64,000 nucleotides of DNA, from assembly GCA_900544305.1 (NCBI GenBank), contig UQUV01000007.1, forward strand, positions 47,250 through 111,249, read 5' to 3'. Every line of letters begins with the position of its first letter. Position 1 is the stretch's first letter. Below are positions 25,287 through 34,618 of this stretch, one piece after another. The notes under the pieces were generated by a model. It made no database searches and was not told the origin of the DNA. It saw nothing but the letters and a program-made list of their open reading frames with translations. A program made the position numbers and the translations under genes. This stretch comes from an uncultured Porphyromonadaceae bacterium (GTDB lineage: Bacteria; Bacteroidota; Bacteroidia; Bacteroidales; Muribaculaceae).

Positions 25287-26294
25287 TTATTTCTTGTTTG
25301 CAATCATGTATTGTGCAATCTGTACGGCGTTGAGGGCGGCACCTTTCTTGATTTGGTCGCCTACAACCCAGAACGACAGGCCTTTTTCGTTGGTAAGGTC
25401 CTTACGGATGCGGCCAACGTAAACAGGGTCCTGATTAGCCACGAAGAGCGGCATCGGGTATTCCTTGTTGGCAGGATTGTCGATTACGACAACACCGTTT
25501 GCCTTGCTGAAGGCTTCACGAGCTTCTTCTACGCTGATAGGGCGTTCAGTTTCCACCCAGATGGCTTCGCTGTGAGCGCGCATTACCGGAACACGTACAC
25601 AAGTTGCGCTTACGTTCAGCTCCGGAGCATGCATGATTTTCTTTGTTTCGTGGTACATCTTCATTTCCTCTTTCGTGTAGCCGTTGTCCATGAACACGTC
25701 GATATGAGGAATTACGTTGTAGGCCAACTGGTAAGCAAATTTTTCAATGGTCGGTTCCTTGCCTTCTGCCAGTTCCTTGTATTGGTTTACCAGCTCGTCC
25801 ATGGCAGCAGCACCTGCACCGCTGGCAGCCTGATAAGTGGAAACGTGTACAGACTTGATTGGCGAAAGGTCGTTGATGGCCTTCAATGCCACAACCATTT
25901 GGATTGTCGTACAGTTCGGGTTGGCAATGATGTTGCGCGGAGTGTTGAAGGCATCGTCGCCGTTCACTTCCGGAACAACCAAAGGCACGTCCTCGTCCAT
26001 GCGGAATGCGCTGGAGTTGTCAATCATGATGGCTCCGTACTTGGTGATGGTTTCCGCAAATTCTTTTGAAGTTCCCGCACCGGCTGACGTGAACGCTATG
26101 TCGACACCTTTAAAGTCATCGTTGTGGCAGAGTTCTTTCACAACGTACTCTTTGCCTTTGAACGTGTAAGTTCGTCCGGCACTGCGTTTAGAGCCGAAAA
26201 GCATCAGTTCGTCGATAGGGAAATTCTGTTCATCCAGAACGCGCAGGAATTCTTGTCCTACGGCACCGCTGGCGCCAACAATAGCTACTTTCAT
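25287..26294 (-). CDS. asd: Aspartate-semialdehyde dehydrogenase
   Basis: This enzyme makes aspartate semialdehyde from aspartyl phosphate with NADPH, feeding lysine, diaminopimelate, methionine and threonine synthesis. The 335-residue protein starts with the NADP-binding motif VAIVGASGAVGQEFL. Cys128 in NPNCTTIQMV is the catalytic nucleophile. The family segments STYQAASGAGAAAM and the His in VPVMRAHSEAIWVE complete the site. It is a monocistronic minus-strand gene with its own -7 box and terminator. Confidence 0.96.
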   Translation of the reverse strand: MKVAIVGASGAVGQEFLRVLDEQNFPIDELMLFGSKRSAGRTYTFKGKEYVVKELCHNDDFKGVDIAFTSAGAGTSKEFAETITKYGAIMIDNSSAFRMDEDVPLVVPEVNGDDAFNTPRNIIANPNCTTIQMVVALKAINDLSPIKSVHVSTYQAASGAGAAAMDELVNQYKELAEGKEPTIEKFAYQLAYNVIPHIDVFMDNGYTKEEMKMYHETKKIMHAPELNVSATCVRVPVMRAHSEAIWVETERPISVEEAREAFSKANGVVVIDNPANKEYPMPLFVANQDPVYVGRIRKDLTNEKGLSFWVVGDQIKKGAALNAVQIAQYMIANKK

Positions 26295-26355
26295 TTTTTC
26301 AATCAGTTTTTACGTTATATCTTTTAATTTAATTGATTAGAATGTGATTTGGTTG

Positions 26356-26363
26356 CAAAAGTA
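26356..26363 (-). promoter_or_regulatory. -7 box upstream of asd
   Basis: Minus-strand TACTTTTG, 62 bp before the start codon; no -33 box at the usual spacing. The rest of the 325-bp gap 26295-26619 is AT-rich and holds only this and the divergent promoter. Confidence 0.55.
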
Positions 26364-26505
26364 CAAATATTTATAGGAATAAGCTAACAAAAGTCTTGAA
26401 GTTTTTAAGTTTTTGGTGAGAAAGTTGCAGAATTATAGGTTTTTATCATTTCAAAGTGCAAAATGGAGGAAGAATGGCGGCATCGTGATTTTTTATCCCC
26501 GGCTG

Positions 26506-26537
26506 TTTCGTTATTATTGCCAAAATTTGTAAATTTG
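26506..26537 (+). promoter_or_regulatory. Promoter of the CPA2 antiporter gene
   Basis: TTTC (26506-26509), 20 bp, TAAATTTG (26530-26537), leaving a leader of about 75 nt. Confidence 0.6.
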
Positions 26538-26619
26538 CTTGTGTCTACTGCTATGCGTATCCTATGATTAGCCGTGCGGGGGCATTTTGGTGTATAACTG
26601 ACTAACACAGTTTGATTGA

Positions 26620-28782
26620 ATGGATGCACTTTTTAATATAACATTCCCGATAACCGACCCCACATGGATTTTCTTCCTTGTGCTTTGCATCATCCTGTTG
26701 GCACCCATTGTGCTCGGAAAATTCAATATCCCGCACATTATCGGTATGATTTTCGCCGGTGTGATTGTCGGGGAACACGGCCTGAACATTCTGGCGCGCG
26801 ACAGCAGTTTTGAACTGTTTGGCCAGGTGGGGCTATTCTACATCATGTTCCTTGCCGGACTGGAAATGAACATGGAAAACTTCAAGAGCATCCGGGGAAA
26901 GGCCGTCACGCTCGGACTTATGGCGTTCATTGTCCCTATGGTGCTCGGATTTCTCAGTAATATATATGTGTTGAAATACAGTGTCCTGACTTCCTTGCTT
27001 CTGGCAAGTATGTATGCCTCGCATACGCTGGTTGCCTATCCGATAGTCATTCGCTACGGCATATCCCGACATCGGAGCGTCAGCATTGCCGTGGGGGCAA
27101 CGGCCGTGACCGACACGCTGACTCTTCTTGTGCTTGCCATTATCGGCGGTATGTTCAAGGGCGAGGAAGCCGGTTCGTTGGGATGGCTGTGGATTATTAT
27201 TAATGTGATGCTTGTCGGCGGTGCGATAGTCTATCTGTTCCCGCGTATTGGGCGCTGGTTCTTCCGTCAGTACAGCAATGGGGTAGTGCTGTTCATCTTT
27301 GTGCTGGCGATGGTGTTCTTTGCTGCCGGGCTGATGGAGCTTATCGGAATGGAAGGTATTTTGGGCGCCTTTCTCGCCGGATTGGTGCTGAACCGACTGA
27401 TTCCGCGGGTTTCTCCATTGATGCACCATCTGGAATTTGTGGGCAACGCTCTGTTCATTCCCTATTTCCTGATTGGTGTCGGTATGCTTATCGACGTGCG
27501 GGTTTTCTTCGGACATGTAGAATCGATGAAGGTGGCCGGCGTGATGATTGTGATGGCTCTTATCACCAAATGGATTGCGGCTTTCCTGACACAGAAGATT
27601 TGCCGTCTTGAAAAAATAGAACGCGAACTGATATTCGGTTTGAGCAACGCGCAGGCTGCGGCAACGCTGGCGGCTGTGCTCGTTGGCTACAACATTATAC
27701 TCGACAACGGGGAACGTCTGCTGAACGATGATGTACTGAACGGTACCATTGTGCTGATTCTCGTCACCTGCGTTGTCAGCTCGTTTATGACCGAGCGTGC
27801 AGCCAAAAAACTGGCTATGGCCGAGGCCGACAAGACTGACGACATTTCGCAGAAGGAAGAAAAGGAACGGATACTGATTTCGGTGGGTAATCCGGAAACC
27901 ATCAATTATCTGGTCAGTCTTGCGCTGGTGATACGCGACAGTCGTCAGAAAAACAATCTGTATGCGCTGAACGTGATAAACGACAACAATACCGACTCGC
28001 GTCTGCGGCAGGGAAAAATGTCGTTGGAAAAGGCGGGCAGAATTGCCAGTGCCGTCGACGTGCCTTTGCAGCTGTTGAGCCGCTATGACCTGAACATCGC
28101 TTCGGGTATCGTGCATACGCAAAAAGAAATTGAGGCCACGGATGTGATTATCGGTCTGCACCGGAAGTCGAATATCATTGACTCGTTTCTCGGTAATCTG
28201 ACTGAAACCTTGCTGACGGAAATCAGCAGGGAAATAATAATCGTAAAAATGTTGATGCCGCTCAATACGATTCGCCGTATCGTAGTGGCTGTGCCGCCGA
28301 ATGCGGAGTATGAAAGCGGTTTTTCGAAATGGGTGAGACAGATGGGCAAGCTCAGCAGCGAACTCGGTTGCCGCATCTACTTCCACGCCGCAGCACAGAC
28401 TTTGGAGTATATCCGCCGTCTGTTGGGTTCTAAGGCCGCTTCCGACACGGTGCGCCTGAACCTGATGGAGAGTTGGGATGACCTGCTGTTGCTGTCGACG
28501 GAAGTGAACTATGACCACCTGCTGGTCATTGTCAGTGCCCGCCGCGGAACGATGTCCTATCTGAGTTCTTTTGAGCATCTTGCTTCTCAAATCAGCCGTT
28601 ATTTTGCCAATACGAGCCTTATGGTGGTATATCCCGACCAGCTTGGAGAGGGACACGAACTTCCGGCAATCACCAATCCGCTTTCCGGTTCGGTCAATCC
28701 GCGCATACCGGTGGTTTATGCCCATGTCAAGAAGCAATGGCGTATTTTCAGACGGTGGTACGGAAAGAAAAACAGCAACTGA
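26620..28782 (+). CDS. CPA2-type cation:proton antiporter with C-terminal stress-protein-like region
   Basis: This 720-residue inner-membrane protein is predicted to exchange Na+ or K+ for H+. The N-terminal 400 residues hold about 12-13 helices of the CPA2/Kef fold, with IPHIIGMIFAGVIVGEHGLN, FLAGLEMNM and GAFLAGLVLNRLIP. The C-terminal 300 residues are cytoplasmic. They show two units that look like universal-stress-protein folds (ERILISVGNPETINYLV and TIRRIVVAVPPNAEY). No TrkA-N (RCK) nucleotide-binding motif is visible, so it differs from KefB/KefC proper. The ion specificity cannot be read from the sequence. Confidence 0.87.
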   Translation: MDALFNITFPITDPTWIFFLVLCIILLAPIVLGKFNIPHIIGMIFAGVIVGEHGLNILARDSSFELFGQVGLFYIMFLAGLEMNMENFKSIRGKAVTLGLMAFIVPMVLGFLSNIYVLKYSVLTSLLLASMYASHTLVAYPIVIRYGISRHRSVSIAVGATAVTDTLTLLVLAIIGGMFKGEEAGSLGWLWIIINVMLVGGAIVYLFPRIGRWFFRQYSNGVVLFIFVLAMVFFAAGLMELIGMEGILGAFLAGLVLNRLIPRVSPLMHHLEFVGNALFIPYFLIGVGMLIDVRVFFGHVESMKVAGVMIVMALITKWIAAFLTQKICRLEKIERELIFGLSNAQAAATLAAVLVGYNIILDNGERLLNDDVLNGTIVLILVTCVVSSFMTERAAKKLAMAEADKTDDISQKEEKERILISVGNPETINYLVSLALVIRDSRQKNNLYALNVINDNNTDSRLRQGKMSLEKAGRIASAVDVPLQLLSRYDLNIASGIVHTQKEIEATDVIIGLHRKSNIIDSFLGNLTETLLTEISREIIIVKMLMPLNTIRRIVVAVPPNAEYESGFSKWVRQMGKLSSELGCRIYFHAAAQTLEYIRRLLGSKAASDTVRLNLMESWDDLLLLSTEVNYDHLLVIVSARRGTMSYLSSFEHLASQISRYFANTSLMVVYPDQLGEGHELPAITNPLSGSVNPRIPVVYAHVKKQWRIFRRWYGKKNSN

Positions 28783-28807
28783 TTTTTTCGGTAACGTCAG
28801 TATACAG

Positions 28808-28853
28808 CAAGGGCGGTGCATGTGGTTTTCTGCACCGCCCTTGTTCTGTTTTT
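28808..28853 (+). terminator. Terminator after the antiporter gene
   Basis: A 13-bp perfect stem, CAAGGGCGGTGCA with TGCACCGCCCTTG, is followed by TTCTGTTTTTATTTG. The T run overlaps the 3' end of the convergent gene. Confidence 0.85.
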
Positions 28854-30054
28854 ATTTGTAGTTGTCGGCAATGTTGTAGATGGAGTAGAATATTTCCTTG
28901 TCGACTTCGCTGAGTTCGATGTTGCGGCGTGCCATCACGCGTTTGGCTATGTCGAAGAACTTCGTCATCGACACGTCGGTATAGCCGGCAACGCTGCCTT
29001 CGGAGAATGAGGCCACGAAATTACGCGGGAATCCGGCTCCGTGGACATTGACACCAACACCGATGACGGTGGCCGTGTTGAACATGCAGTTGATGCCCGC
29101 CTTCGAGTGGTCGCCCATAATCAGGCCACAGAACTGAAGACCGGTTTTGACGAAGCGGTGTGCGCGGTAGTTCCACAGTTTAATTTCCGTATAGTCGTTC
29201 TTGAGGTTCGACGCGTTGGTTCCGGCACCGAGGTTGCACCATTCGCCGATGACGGCATTTCCGAGGAATCCGTCGTGCGCCTTGTTGCTGTAGCCTATCA
29301 TTACGACATTGTTCAGTTCGCCTCCGACCTTGCAGTACGGTCCGAGAGTCGTTGCTCCGTAGATTTTTGAACCCATGTTCACATAGCAGTGTTCGGCGGC
29401 AGCGAACGGGGCGCGGATGCAGGAGCCTTCCATAATGGTGCTTTCCTTACCTATATATATAGGGCCGTTTGTGGTGTTGAACGTAGCGGCTTCCACCCAT
29501 GCACCTTCCTCGATGAAAATTGTAGGTGTTCCGTCGTCGAAATGAGTCGGCCCGACAACGGTGCAGGTTTTGCTGAGCGGCTGTGACTCGCGGCCCGCTA
29601 CGACGAGCGGATAGTCGGCAGCCATGGCGCGGTCGTTATAAAGGAATATGTCGTAGAGCTGGTGTATTCCGAATGTTTCGCCTTCGTAGTTCAGCTTCTG
29701 TGCAAAATTCTGGTTTTCGAAATCGGTAAAGGTTCCGCGATAGCCCAGCAGGCAGTTGTCGGTGGCGAGGGCTTCGCCCGGCTTCAATGCCAGCAGTGCG
29801 GCGGTCAGCTGCGGGTCGGGGCAGATGTTGCCGGCTATGAAAAGATTGTCGGCTGCTTCGTTCATCGGAAACTTCACGCGCAGGTAGTCCTTCGTCAGAT
29901 AGGAGAAAGATGCCTGCGGAATGTGCTTTTCCCATTTCTCACGTATCGTGAGGATGCCGAAACGGACATCGGCAAGGGGGCGTGTATAGGAAATCGGGAG
30001 CAAATCGGTCCACGTATCCTTAGCGTCGAAAAGAATGACGTTCAGTTGTTCCAT
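28852..30054 (-). CDS. GlmU-like putative sugar nucleotidyltransferase
   Basis: The 400-residue protein matches the Bacteroidetes GlmU-like family. The N-terminal half begins NVILFDAKDTWTDLLPISYT and contains TRPLADVRFGILTI, a divergent nucleotidyltransferase region. The C-terminal half is a left-handed beta-helix of hexapeptide repeats (GPIYIGKESTIMEGSCIRAP, VVMIGYSNKAHDGFLGNAVI, GEWCNLGAGTNASNLKNDY). A role in UDP-sugar formation is inferred; it is not the canonical bifunctional GlmU. ATG 30054 is chosen over 30078 because a -7 box covers 30076-30083. Confidence 0.82.
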   Translation of the reverse strand: MEQLNVILFDAKDTWTDLLPISYTRPLADVRFGILTIREKWEKHIPQASFSYLTKDYLRVKFPMNEAADNLFIAGNICPDPQLTAALLALKPGEALATDNCLLGYRGTFTDFENQNFAQKLNYEGETFGIHQLYDIFLYNDRAMAADYPLVVAGRESQPLSKTCTVVGPTHFDDGTPTIFIEEGAWVEAATFNTTNGPIYIGKESTIMEGSCIRAPFAAAEHCYVNMGSKIYGATTLGPYCKVGGELNNVVMIGYSNKAHDGFLGNAVIGEWCNLGAGTNASNLKNDYTEIKLWNYRAHRFVKTGLQFCGLIMGDHSKAGINCMFNTATVIGVGVNVHGAGFPRNFVASFSEGSVAGYTDVSMTKFFDIAKRVMARRNIELSEVDKEIFYSIYNIADNYK

Positions 30055-30075
30055 AACTTCAATGAATTTGATTTC

Positions 30076-30083
30076 CAAAGTTA
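30076..30083 (-). promoter_or_regulatory. -7 box upstream of the GlmU-like gene
   Basis: Minus-strand TAACTTTG, 21 bp before ATG 30054. It decides the start, since a longer frame would begin inside it. Confidence 0.55.
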
Positions 30084-30272
30084 GTAAATTGTTTCAAGAA
30101 TCGGACGATTTTGTGGTGAATCTTGCTAATTGGACATAAATGTGTTTTATAACATAGTTAAAAATAAATAATATATCTATATGTATTGTTAAATAATTCA
30201 GTTGCTTAAAACGTAAAAACCGCATAGAATAGGCATATTGGCTCATTACTATATAAGAGGGGACTAAAAACA

Positions 30273-30304
30273 TTTGGCAGATAGGAATTTAGTGTGTATC
30301 TTTG
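30273..30304 (+). promoter_or_regulatory. Main promoter of the ribosomal protein superoperon
   Basis: TTTG (30273-30276), 20 bp, TATCTTTG (30297-30304): both boxes match consensus at ideal spacing. Predicted start is near 30310. The upstream stretch 30084-30270 is AT-rich and could act as an UP-like element; I see no gene in it. Confidence 0.85.
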
Positions 30305-30309
30305 CAACG

Positions 30310-30448
30310 CTTTTCGGATAGGCATCCGAGTGGTTTAGCAAGGCCTTGAAAATTATGGGCAAAAAGTGTCAATACCATAAAGATGTAAATCCGTCAAAAA
30401 CGAAACTTTAGATTTAATTAATAGTAATAAGAAACAAAAAGAACTAAG
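30310..30448 (+). promoter_or_regulatory. Structured 5' leader of the ribosomal superoperon
   Basis: The leader of about 139 nt holds at least two hairpins. TCGGAT (30314-30319) pairs with ATCCGA (30324-30329) almost at the transcript 5' end, and TTATGG (30353-30358) pairs with CCATAA (30375-30380). A regulatory role is inferred only from length and structure. Confidence 0.45.
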
Positions 30449-30853
30449 ATGCCTACAATTCAGCAATTAGTAAGAAAAGGACGTGTAGCATTGGAAGACA
30501 AGAGCAAGTCACCGGCATTGGACAGCTGTCCGCAACGCCGTGGTGTTTGCGTTCGTGTTTACACAACAACTCCTAAGAAACCTAATTCGGCAATGCGTAA
30601 AGTTGCCCGTGTAAGATTGACTAACGGTAAAGAGGTGAACTCTTATATCCCGGGTGAAGGTCACAACTTGCAAGAACACTCAATCGTAATGGTACGTGGC
30701 GGTCGTGTTAAGGACCTTCCAGGTGTACGTTACCACATTGTCAGAGGTACATTGGATACTGCAGGAGTTGCAGGAAGAACACAGCGTCGTTCTAAATACG
30801 GTGCAAAACGTCCAAAACCAGGAGCTGCTCCAGCTGCAAAGGGTAAAAAATAA
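30449..30853 (+). CDS. rpsL: 30S ribosomal protein uS12
   Basis: S12 lies at the decoding centre of the small subunit. The 134-residue protein has the invariant TTTPKKPNSAMRKV loop, with the Lys associated with streptomycin sensitivity present. The KDLPGVRYHIVRG segment carries the Asp that is often methylthiolated. It is the first gene of the superoperon, with a structured leader before it and an unusually long 159-bp gap after it. Confidence 0.98.
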   Translation: MPTIQQLVRKGRVALEDKSKSPALDSCPQRRGVCVRVYTTTPKKPNSAMRKVARVRLTNGKEVNSYIPGEGHNLQEHSIVMVRGGRVKDLPGVRYHIVRGTLDTAGVAGRTQRRSKYGAKRPKPGAAPAAKGKK

Positions 30854-31012
30854 TCATTGACCCCAAGCACAAACGCAGAGAGATAAACAAAACGAGTTAA
30901 AACTTAGTTTTTGTTTATTGGATTGAAAAATTCGGCGGAGTAAACAGCATAAGAGTAGGCTGTTGAAGATGCTAAAAGCAACCAAACGAACAAAAACAAA
31001 TTTGATTTAAAA
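30854..31012 (+). promoter_or_regulatory. rpsL-rpsG intercistronic region with hairpins
   Basis: This 159-nt gap, the longest in the operon, holds two inverted repeats. ATAAACAAAA (30883-30892) pairs with TTTTGTTTAT (30909-30918), and AACAGC (30943-30948) pairs with GCTGTT (30959-30964). In Escherichia coli, S7 binds the equivalent gap to control its own translation; the same role here is inferred from position only. Confidence 0.45.
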
Positions 31013-31489
31013 ATGAGAAAGGCTAAACCTAAAAAAAGAATTGTGTTGCCGGATCCTGTGTTCGGTGATACTCGTGTTTCAAAATTTGTGAACCACTTGA
31101 TGTATGACGGAAAGAAAAACACCGCTTACACCATTTTCTATAGCGCACTTGAGACTGTGAAGTCAAAATTGCCGAACGAAGAAAAAACAGCGCTCGAAAT
31201 CTGGAAAAAAGCGTTGGAAAACATCACTCCTCAAGTAGAGGTTAAATCACGTCGTGTGGGTGGAGCGACATTCCAAGTTCCTACTGAAATCCGCCCGGAT
31301 CGTAAGGAATCTATTTCAATGAAAAATCTAATCAACTTCGCACGCAAACGTGGAGGCAAGACTATGAGCGACAAACTCGCTGCAGAAATCGTAGATGCTT
31401 TCAACGAACAAGGCGGTGCTTTCAAGCGTAAAGAAGATATGCACCGTATGGCAGAAGCTAACCGTGCATTCGCTCACTTTAGATTTTAA
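31013..31489 (+). CDS. rpsG: 30S ribosomal protein uS7
   Basis: S7 is a primary binder of the 16S rRNA 3' domain and lies near the E site. The 158-residue protein shows KFVNHLMYDGKKNTA and the beta-hairpin region EVKSRRVGGATFQVPTEIR typical of S7. It is 22 bp upstream of fusA. Confidence 0.98.
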   Translation: MRKAKPKKRIVLPDPVFGDTRVSKFVNHLMYDGKKNTAYTIFYSALETVKSKLPNEEKTALEIWKKALENITPQVEVKSRRVGGATFQVPTEIRPDRKESISMKNLINFARKRGGKTMSDKLAAEIVDAFNEQGGAFKRKEDMHRMAEANRAFAHFRF

Positions 31490-31511
31490 TTTCATCAAAT
31501 AGAGATTTACA

Positions 31512-33638
31512 ATGGCTAATATAGACGACAAACTTAAGCTGACTAGAAATATCGGTATCATGGCTCACATCGATGCCGGTAAGACTACAACTTCTGAACG
31601 TATCCTGTTCTACACTGGTTTGACTCACAAAATCGGTGAAGTGCACGACGGTGCTGCAACAATGGACTGGATGGAACAAGAACAGGAACGTGGTATCACT
31701 ATTACATCAGCTGCCACTACTACATATTGGAACTATGCTGGCAACAAGTACAAAATCAACTTGATTGACACTCCGGGACACGTTGACTTTACTGTGGAAG
31801 TAGAACGTTCACTCCGTATCCTCGACGGTGCCGTTGCAGCATTCTGTGCAGTAGGTGGTGTTGAACCTCAGTCTGAAACTGTATGGCGTCAAGCTGACAA
31901 GTATAACGTACCTCGTATCGGTTATGTAAACAAAATGGACCGTTCAGGTGCAAACTTCTTCGAAGTAGTTCGTCAGGTGCGCGACGTTCTCGGTGCCAAC
32001 CCGGTAGCTATCCAGGTTCCAATCGGTGCTGAAGAAACTTTCAAGGGCGTAGTTGACCTCGTTACAATGAAGGCTTTGTTCTGGCACGACGAAACTATGG
32101 GTGCTGAATACAGCGTGGAAGAAATTCCGGCTTCATTGAAGGACGAATGCGAATCAATGCGCGACAAGATGCTTGAAACAATCGCCGAATACGACGACGA
32201 CTTCATGGCAAAATATTTCGACGATCCTTCAACAATCACAGAAGACGAAATCCGCACAGTTATCCGCAAGGCTACTTTGACTATGGATATCGTTCCGATG
32301 ATCTGCGGTTCTTCATTCAAGAACAAGGGTGTTCAATGTCTGTTGGACGCTGTCTGCGCTTACTTGGCAAGCCCGCTTGACTCAGGTGCAGTAGTAGGTC
32401 ACGCTGTAGGTGATACAGAGAAGGAAGAAAGACGCGAACCGTCGACAAGCGAACCGATGAGTGCATTGGCATTCAAGATTGCAACTGACCCGTATGTAGG
32501 TCGTCTTTGCTTCTTCCGCGTTTACTCTGGTCAAATCGACGCTGGTAGCTACGTATTCAACAGCCGTTCTGGCAAGAAGGAACGTATCTCTCGTCTGTTC
32601 CAGATGCACTCAAACAAGCAGAACCCGAAAGACTTCATCGGCTGCGGTGATATCGGTGCAGGTGTAGGTTTCAAGGATATCCGTACTGGTGATACTCTCT
32701 GCGACGAAGCACATCCGATTGTACTCGAAGCTATGGACTTCCCAGATCCGGTTATCGGTATTGCAGTTGAGCCTAAGACTCAGAAAGACCTCGACAAACT
32801 TGGCGTTGGCTTGCAGAAGCTTGCTGAAGAAGACCCGACATTCCGCGTACAGACAAACGAAGAAACTGGCCAAACAGTTATCAGCGGTATGGGTGAGCTT
32901 CACTTGGATATCATCATCGACCGTCTGCGTCGTGAATTCAAGGTAGAATGTAACCAGGGCCGTCCTCAAGTAACATACAAGGAAGCCATCACACAACCTG
33001 TTGAACTTCGTGAAGTGTTCAAGAAGCAGACTGGTGGTCGCGGTAAGTTCGCCGACATCATCGTTCGCGTTGAACCGGTTGACGAAGGTTTCGAAGGCAA
33101 CTTGCAGTTCGTTGACGAAGTTAAGGGTGGTAACATTCCTAAGGAATTCATCCCGTCAATCCAGAAAGGTTTCCAGACAGCTATGAAGAACGGTGTTCTT
33201 GCAGGTTATCCGGTAGAACAATTGAAAGTAACTGTAATCGACGGTTCTTTCCACCCGGTTGACTCTGACCAGTTGTCATTCGAACTCTGTGCTATCCAGG
33301 CATTCAAGAAAGCTTGCGAAAAGGCAGGTCCGGTTTTGATGGAGCCGATCATGAAGATTGAAGTTGTTACTCCGGAAGAAAGCATGGGTGACGTTATCTC
33401 CGACTTGAACAAGCGTCGTGGCCAGGTTGAAGGCATGGAAACAAGCCGCAGCGGTGCACGTATCGTTAAAGCGAAAGCTCCTCTTGCTGAAATGTTCGGT
33501 TATGTAACTGCATTGCGTACTATCACATCAGGTCGTGCAACTTCAACAATGTCATTCTCTCACTATGCTGAAGTAGGTTCGTCAATCGCTAAACAAGTAT
33601 TGACAGAATGCCAAGGTAGAGTAGATTTATTGAAATAA
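31512..33638 (+). CDS. fusA: Elongation factor G
   Basis: EF-G is the GTPase that drives ribosomal translocation. The 708-residue protein has the P-loop AHIDAGKTT, switch region RGITITSAATTT, DTPGHVDF and NKMD motifs in the G domain. It continues through domains II-V with GGRGKFADIIVRVEPV and a full-length C-terminus. It sits between rpsG and rpsJ. The usual str-operon partner tuf is absent here, as is common in Bacteroidota. Confidence 0.98.
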   Translation: MANIDDKLKLTRNIGIMAHIDAGKTTTSERILFYTGLTHKIGEVHDGAATMDWMEQEQERGITITSAATTTYWNYAGNKYKINLIDTPGHVDFTVEVERSLRILDGAVAAFCAVGGVEPQSETVWRQADKYNVPRIGYVNKMDRSGANFFEVVRQVRDVLGANPVAIQVPIGAEETFKGVVDLVTMKALFWHDETMGAEYSVEEIPASLKDECESMRDKMLETIAEYDDDFMAKYFDDPSTITEDEIRTVIRKATLTMDIVPMICGSSFKNKGVQCLLDAVCAYLASPLDSGAVVGHAVGDTEKEERREPSTSEPMSALAFKIATDPYVGRLCFFRVYSGQIDAGSYVFNSRSGKKERISRLFQMHSNKQNPKDFIGCGDIGAGVGFKDIRTGDTLCDEAHPIVLEAMDFPDPVIGIAVEPKTQKDLDKLGVGLQKLAEEDPTFRVQTNEETGQTVISGMGELHLDIIIDRLRREFKVECNQGRPQVTYKEAITQPVELREVFKKQTGGRGKFADIIVRVEPVDEGFEGNLQFVDEVKGGNIPKEFIPSIQKGFQTAMKNGVLAGYPVEQLKVTVIDGSFHPVDSDQLSFELCAIQAFKKACEKAGPVLMEPIMKIEVVTPEESMGDVISDLNKRRGQVEGMETSRSGARIVKAKAPLAEMFGYVTALRTITSGRATSTMSFSHYAEVGSSIAKQVLTECQGRVDLLK

Positions 33639-33654
33639 TTTTTATTAAAACAAT

Positions 33655-33960
33655 ATGAGCCAAAAAATCAGAATTAAGCTAAAATCTTACGATCACAACT
33701 TGGTTGACAAGTCAGCTGAGAAGATTGTAAAGGCAGTGAAGGCTACAGGAGCTGTTGTATGCGGCCCAATTCCATTGCCAACACACAAGAAAATTTTCAC
33801 AGTCAACCGTTCGACTTTCGTAAACAAGAAGTCGCGTGAGCAATTCCAATTGTCATCGTTCAAGAGACTTATCGACATCTACAGCTCAACAGCTAAGACT
33901 ATCGATGCTCTCATGAAGCTTGAATTGCCGAGCGGTGTTGATGTTGACATCAAGGCGTAA
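33655..33960 (+). CDS. rpsJ: 30S ribosomal protein uS10
   Basis: S10 (101 residues) belongs to the head of the small subunit and, in other bacteria, is the antitermination factor NusE. Typical segments are IRIKLKSYDHNLVDKSAEKI and GPIPLPTHKKIFTVNRS. It follows fusA by 16 bp, joining the str and S10 clusters with no visible internal promoter or terminator. Confidence 0.98.
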   Translation: MSQKIRIKLKSYDHNLVDKSAEKIVKAVKATGAVVCGPIPLPTHKKIFTVNRSTFVNKKSREQFQLSSFKRLIDIYSSTAKTIDALMKLELPSGVDVDIKA

Positions 33961-34000
33961 GTTAGTTTTAAATCAGGAATTAAATTAAATTTTTAGAGAA

Positions 34001-34618
34001 ATGCCAGGATTATTAGGAAAGAAAATCGGAATGACATCCGTATTCAGTGCCGACGGTAAGAATGTACCGTGCACTGTTATCGAAGTAGGTCCTTGTGTAG
34101 TTACTCAGGTAAAGACAGTTGAAAAAGACGGTTATGCTGCATTGCAGTTGGGCTTCGAAGACAAGAAAGAGAAGCACACAAACAAGGCAGAAGCCGGCAT
34201 GTTCAAGAAAGCAGGCGTAACACCCAAGAGACACTTGGCCGAGTTCAAAGGTTTTGATGAAGGCTACAAACTTGGAGATGAATTGACAGTAGCCCTTTTC
34301 GAAGGTGCAGAATTTGTTGATATCATCGGTACTTCAAAAGGTAAGGGATATCAAGGTGTAGTTAAGCGTCACGGCTTCGGTGGAGTAGGTCAGTCAACTC
34401 ACGGTCAGCACAACCGTTTGCGTGCTCCGGGTTCTATCGGTGCTTGTTCTTACCCTGCAAAAGTATTCAAGGGAATGCGCATGGCAGGTCAGACTGGTAA
34501 CGAACGTGTGACTGTCCAAAACCTCAAAGTGTTAAAAGTAATTCCGGAACACAACATTTTGATGATCAAAGGTTCTATTCCGGGAAGCAAAGGTTCAATC
34601 GTTTTAATTGAGAAATAA
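34001..34618 (+). CDS. rplC: 50S ribosomal protein uL3
   Basis: L3 reaches the peptidyl-transferase centre with its loop. The 205-residue protein starts MPGLLGKKIGMTSVF and carries the loop segment GQSTHGQHNRLRAPGSIG, whose Gln is the usual methylation site. Its stop overlaps the rplD start (TAATG), indicating coupled translation. Confidence 0.98.
   Translation: MPGLLGKKIGMTSVFSADGKNVPCTVIEVGPCVVTQVKTVEKDGYAALQLGFEDKKEKHTNKAEAGMFKKAGVTPKRHLAEFKGFDEGYKLGDELTVALFEGAEFVDIIGTSKGKGYQGVVKRHGFGGVGQSTHGQHNRLRAPGSIGACSYPAKVFKGMRMAGQTGNERVTVQNLKVLKVIPEHNILMIKGSIPGSKGSIVLIEK

Noticed and set aside
26833..28821. A 662-codon open frame on the minus strand opposite the antiporter gene
   Set aside because: Same pattern: His/Gln/Arg-rich shadow of a well-supported membrane protein gene, without start signals or domains.
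31512..33654. A missing tuf gene after fusA read as a deletion
   Set aside because: The fusA-rpsJ junction is compact (16 bp), and an unlinked tuf is normal in Bacteroidota.
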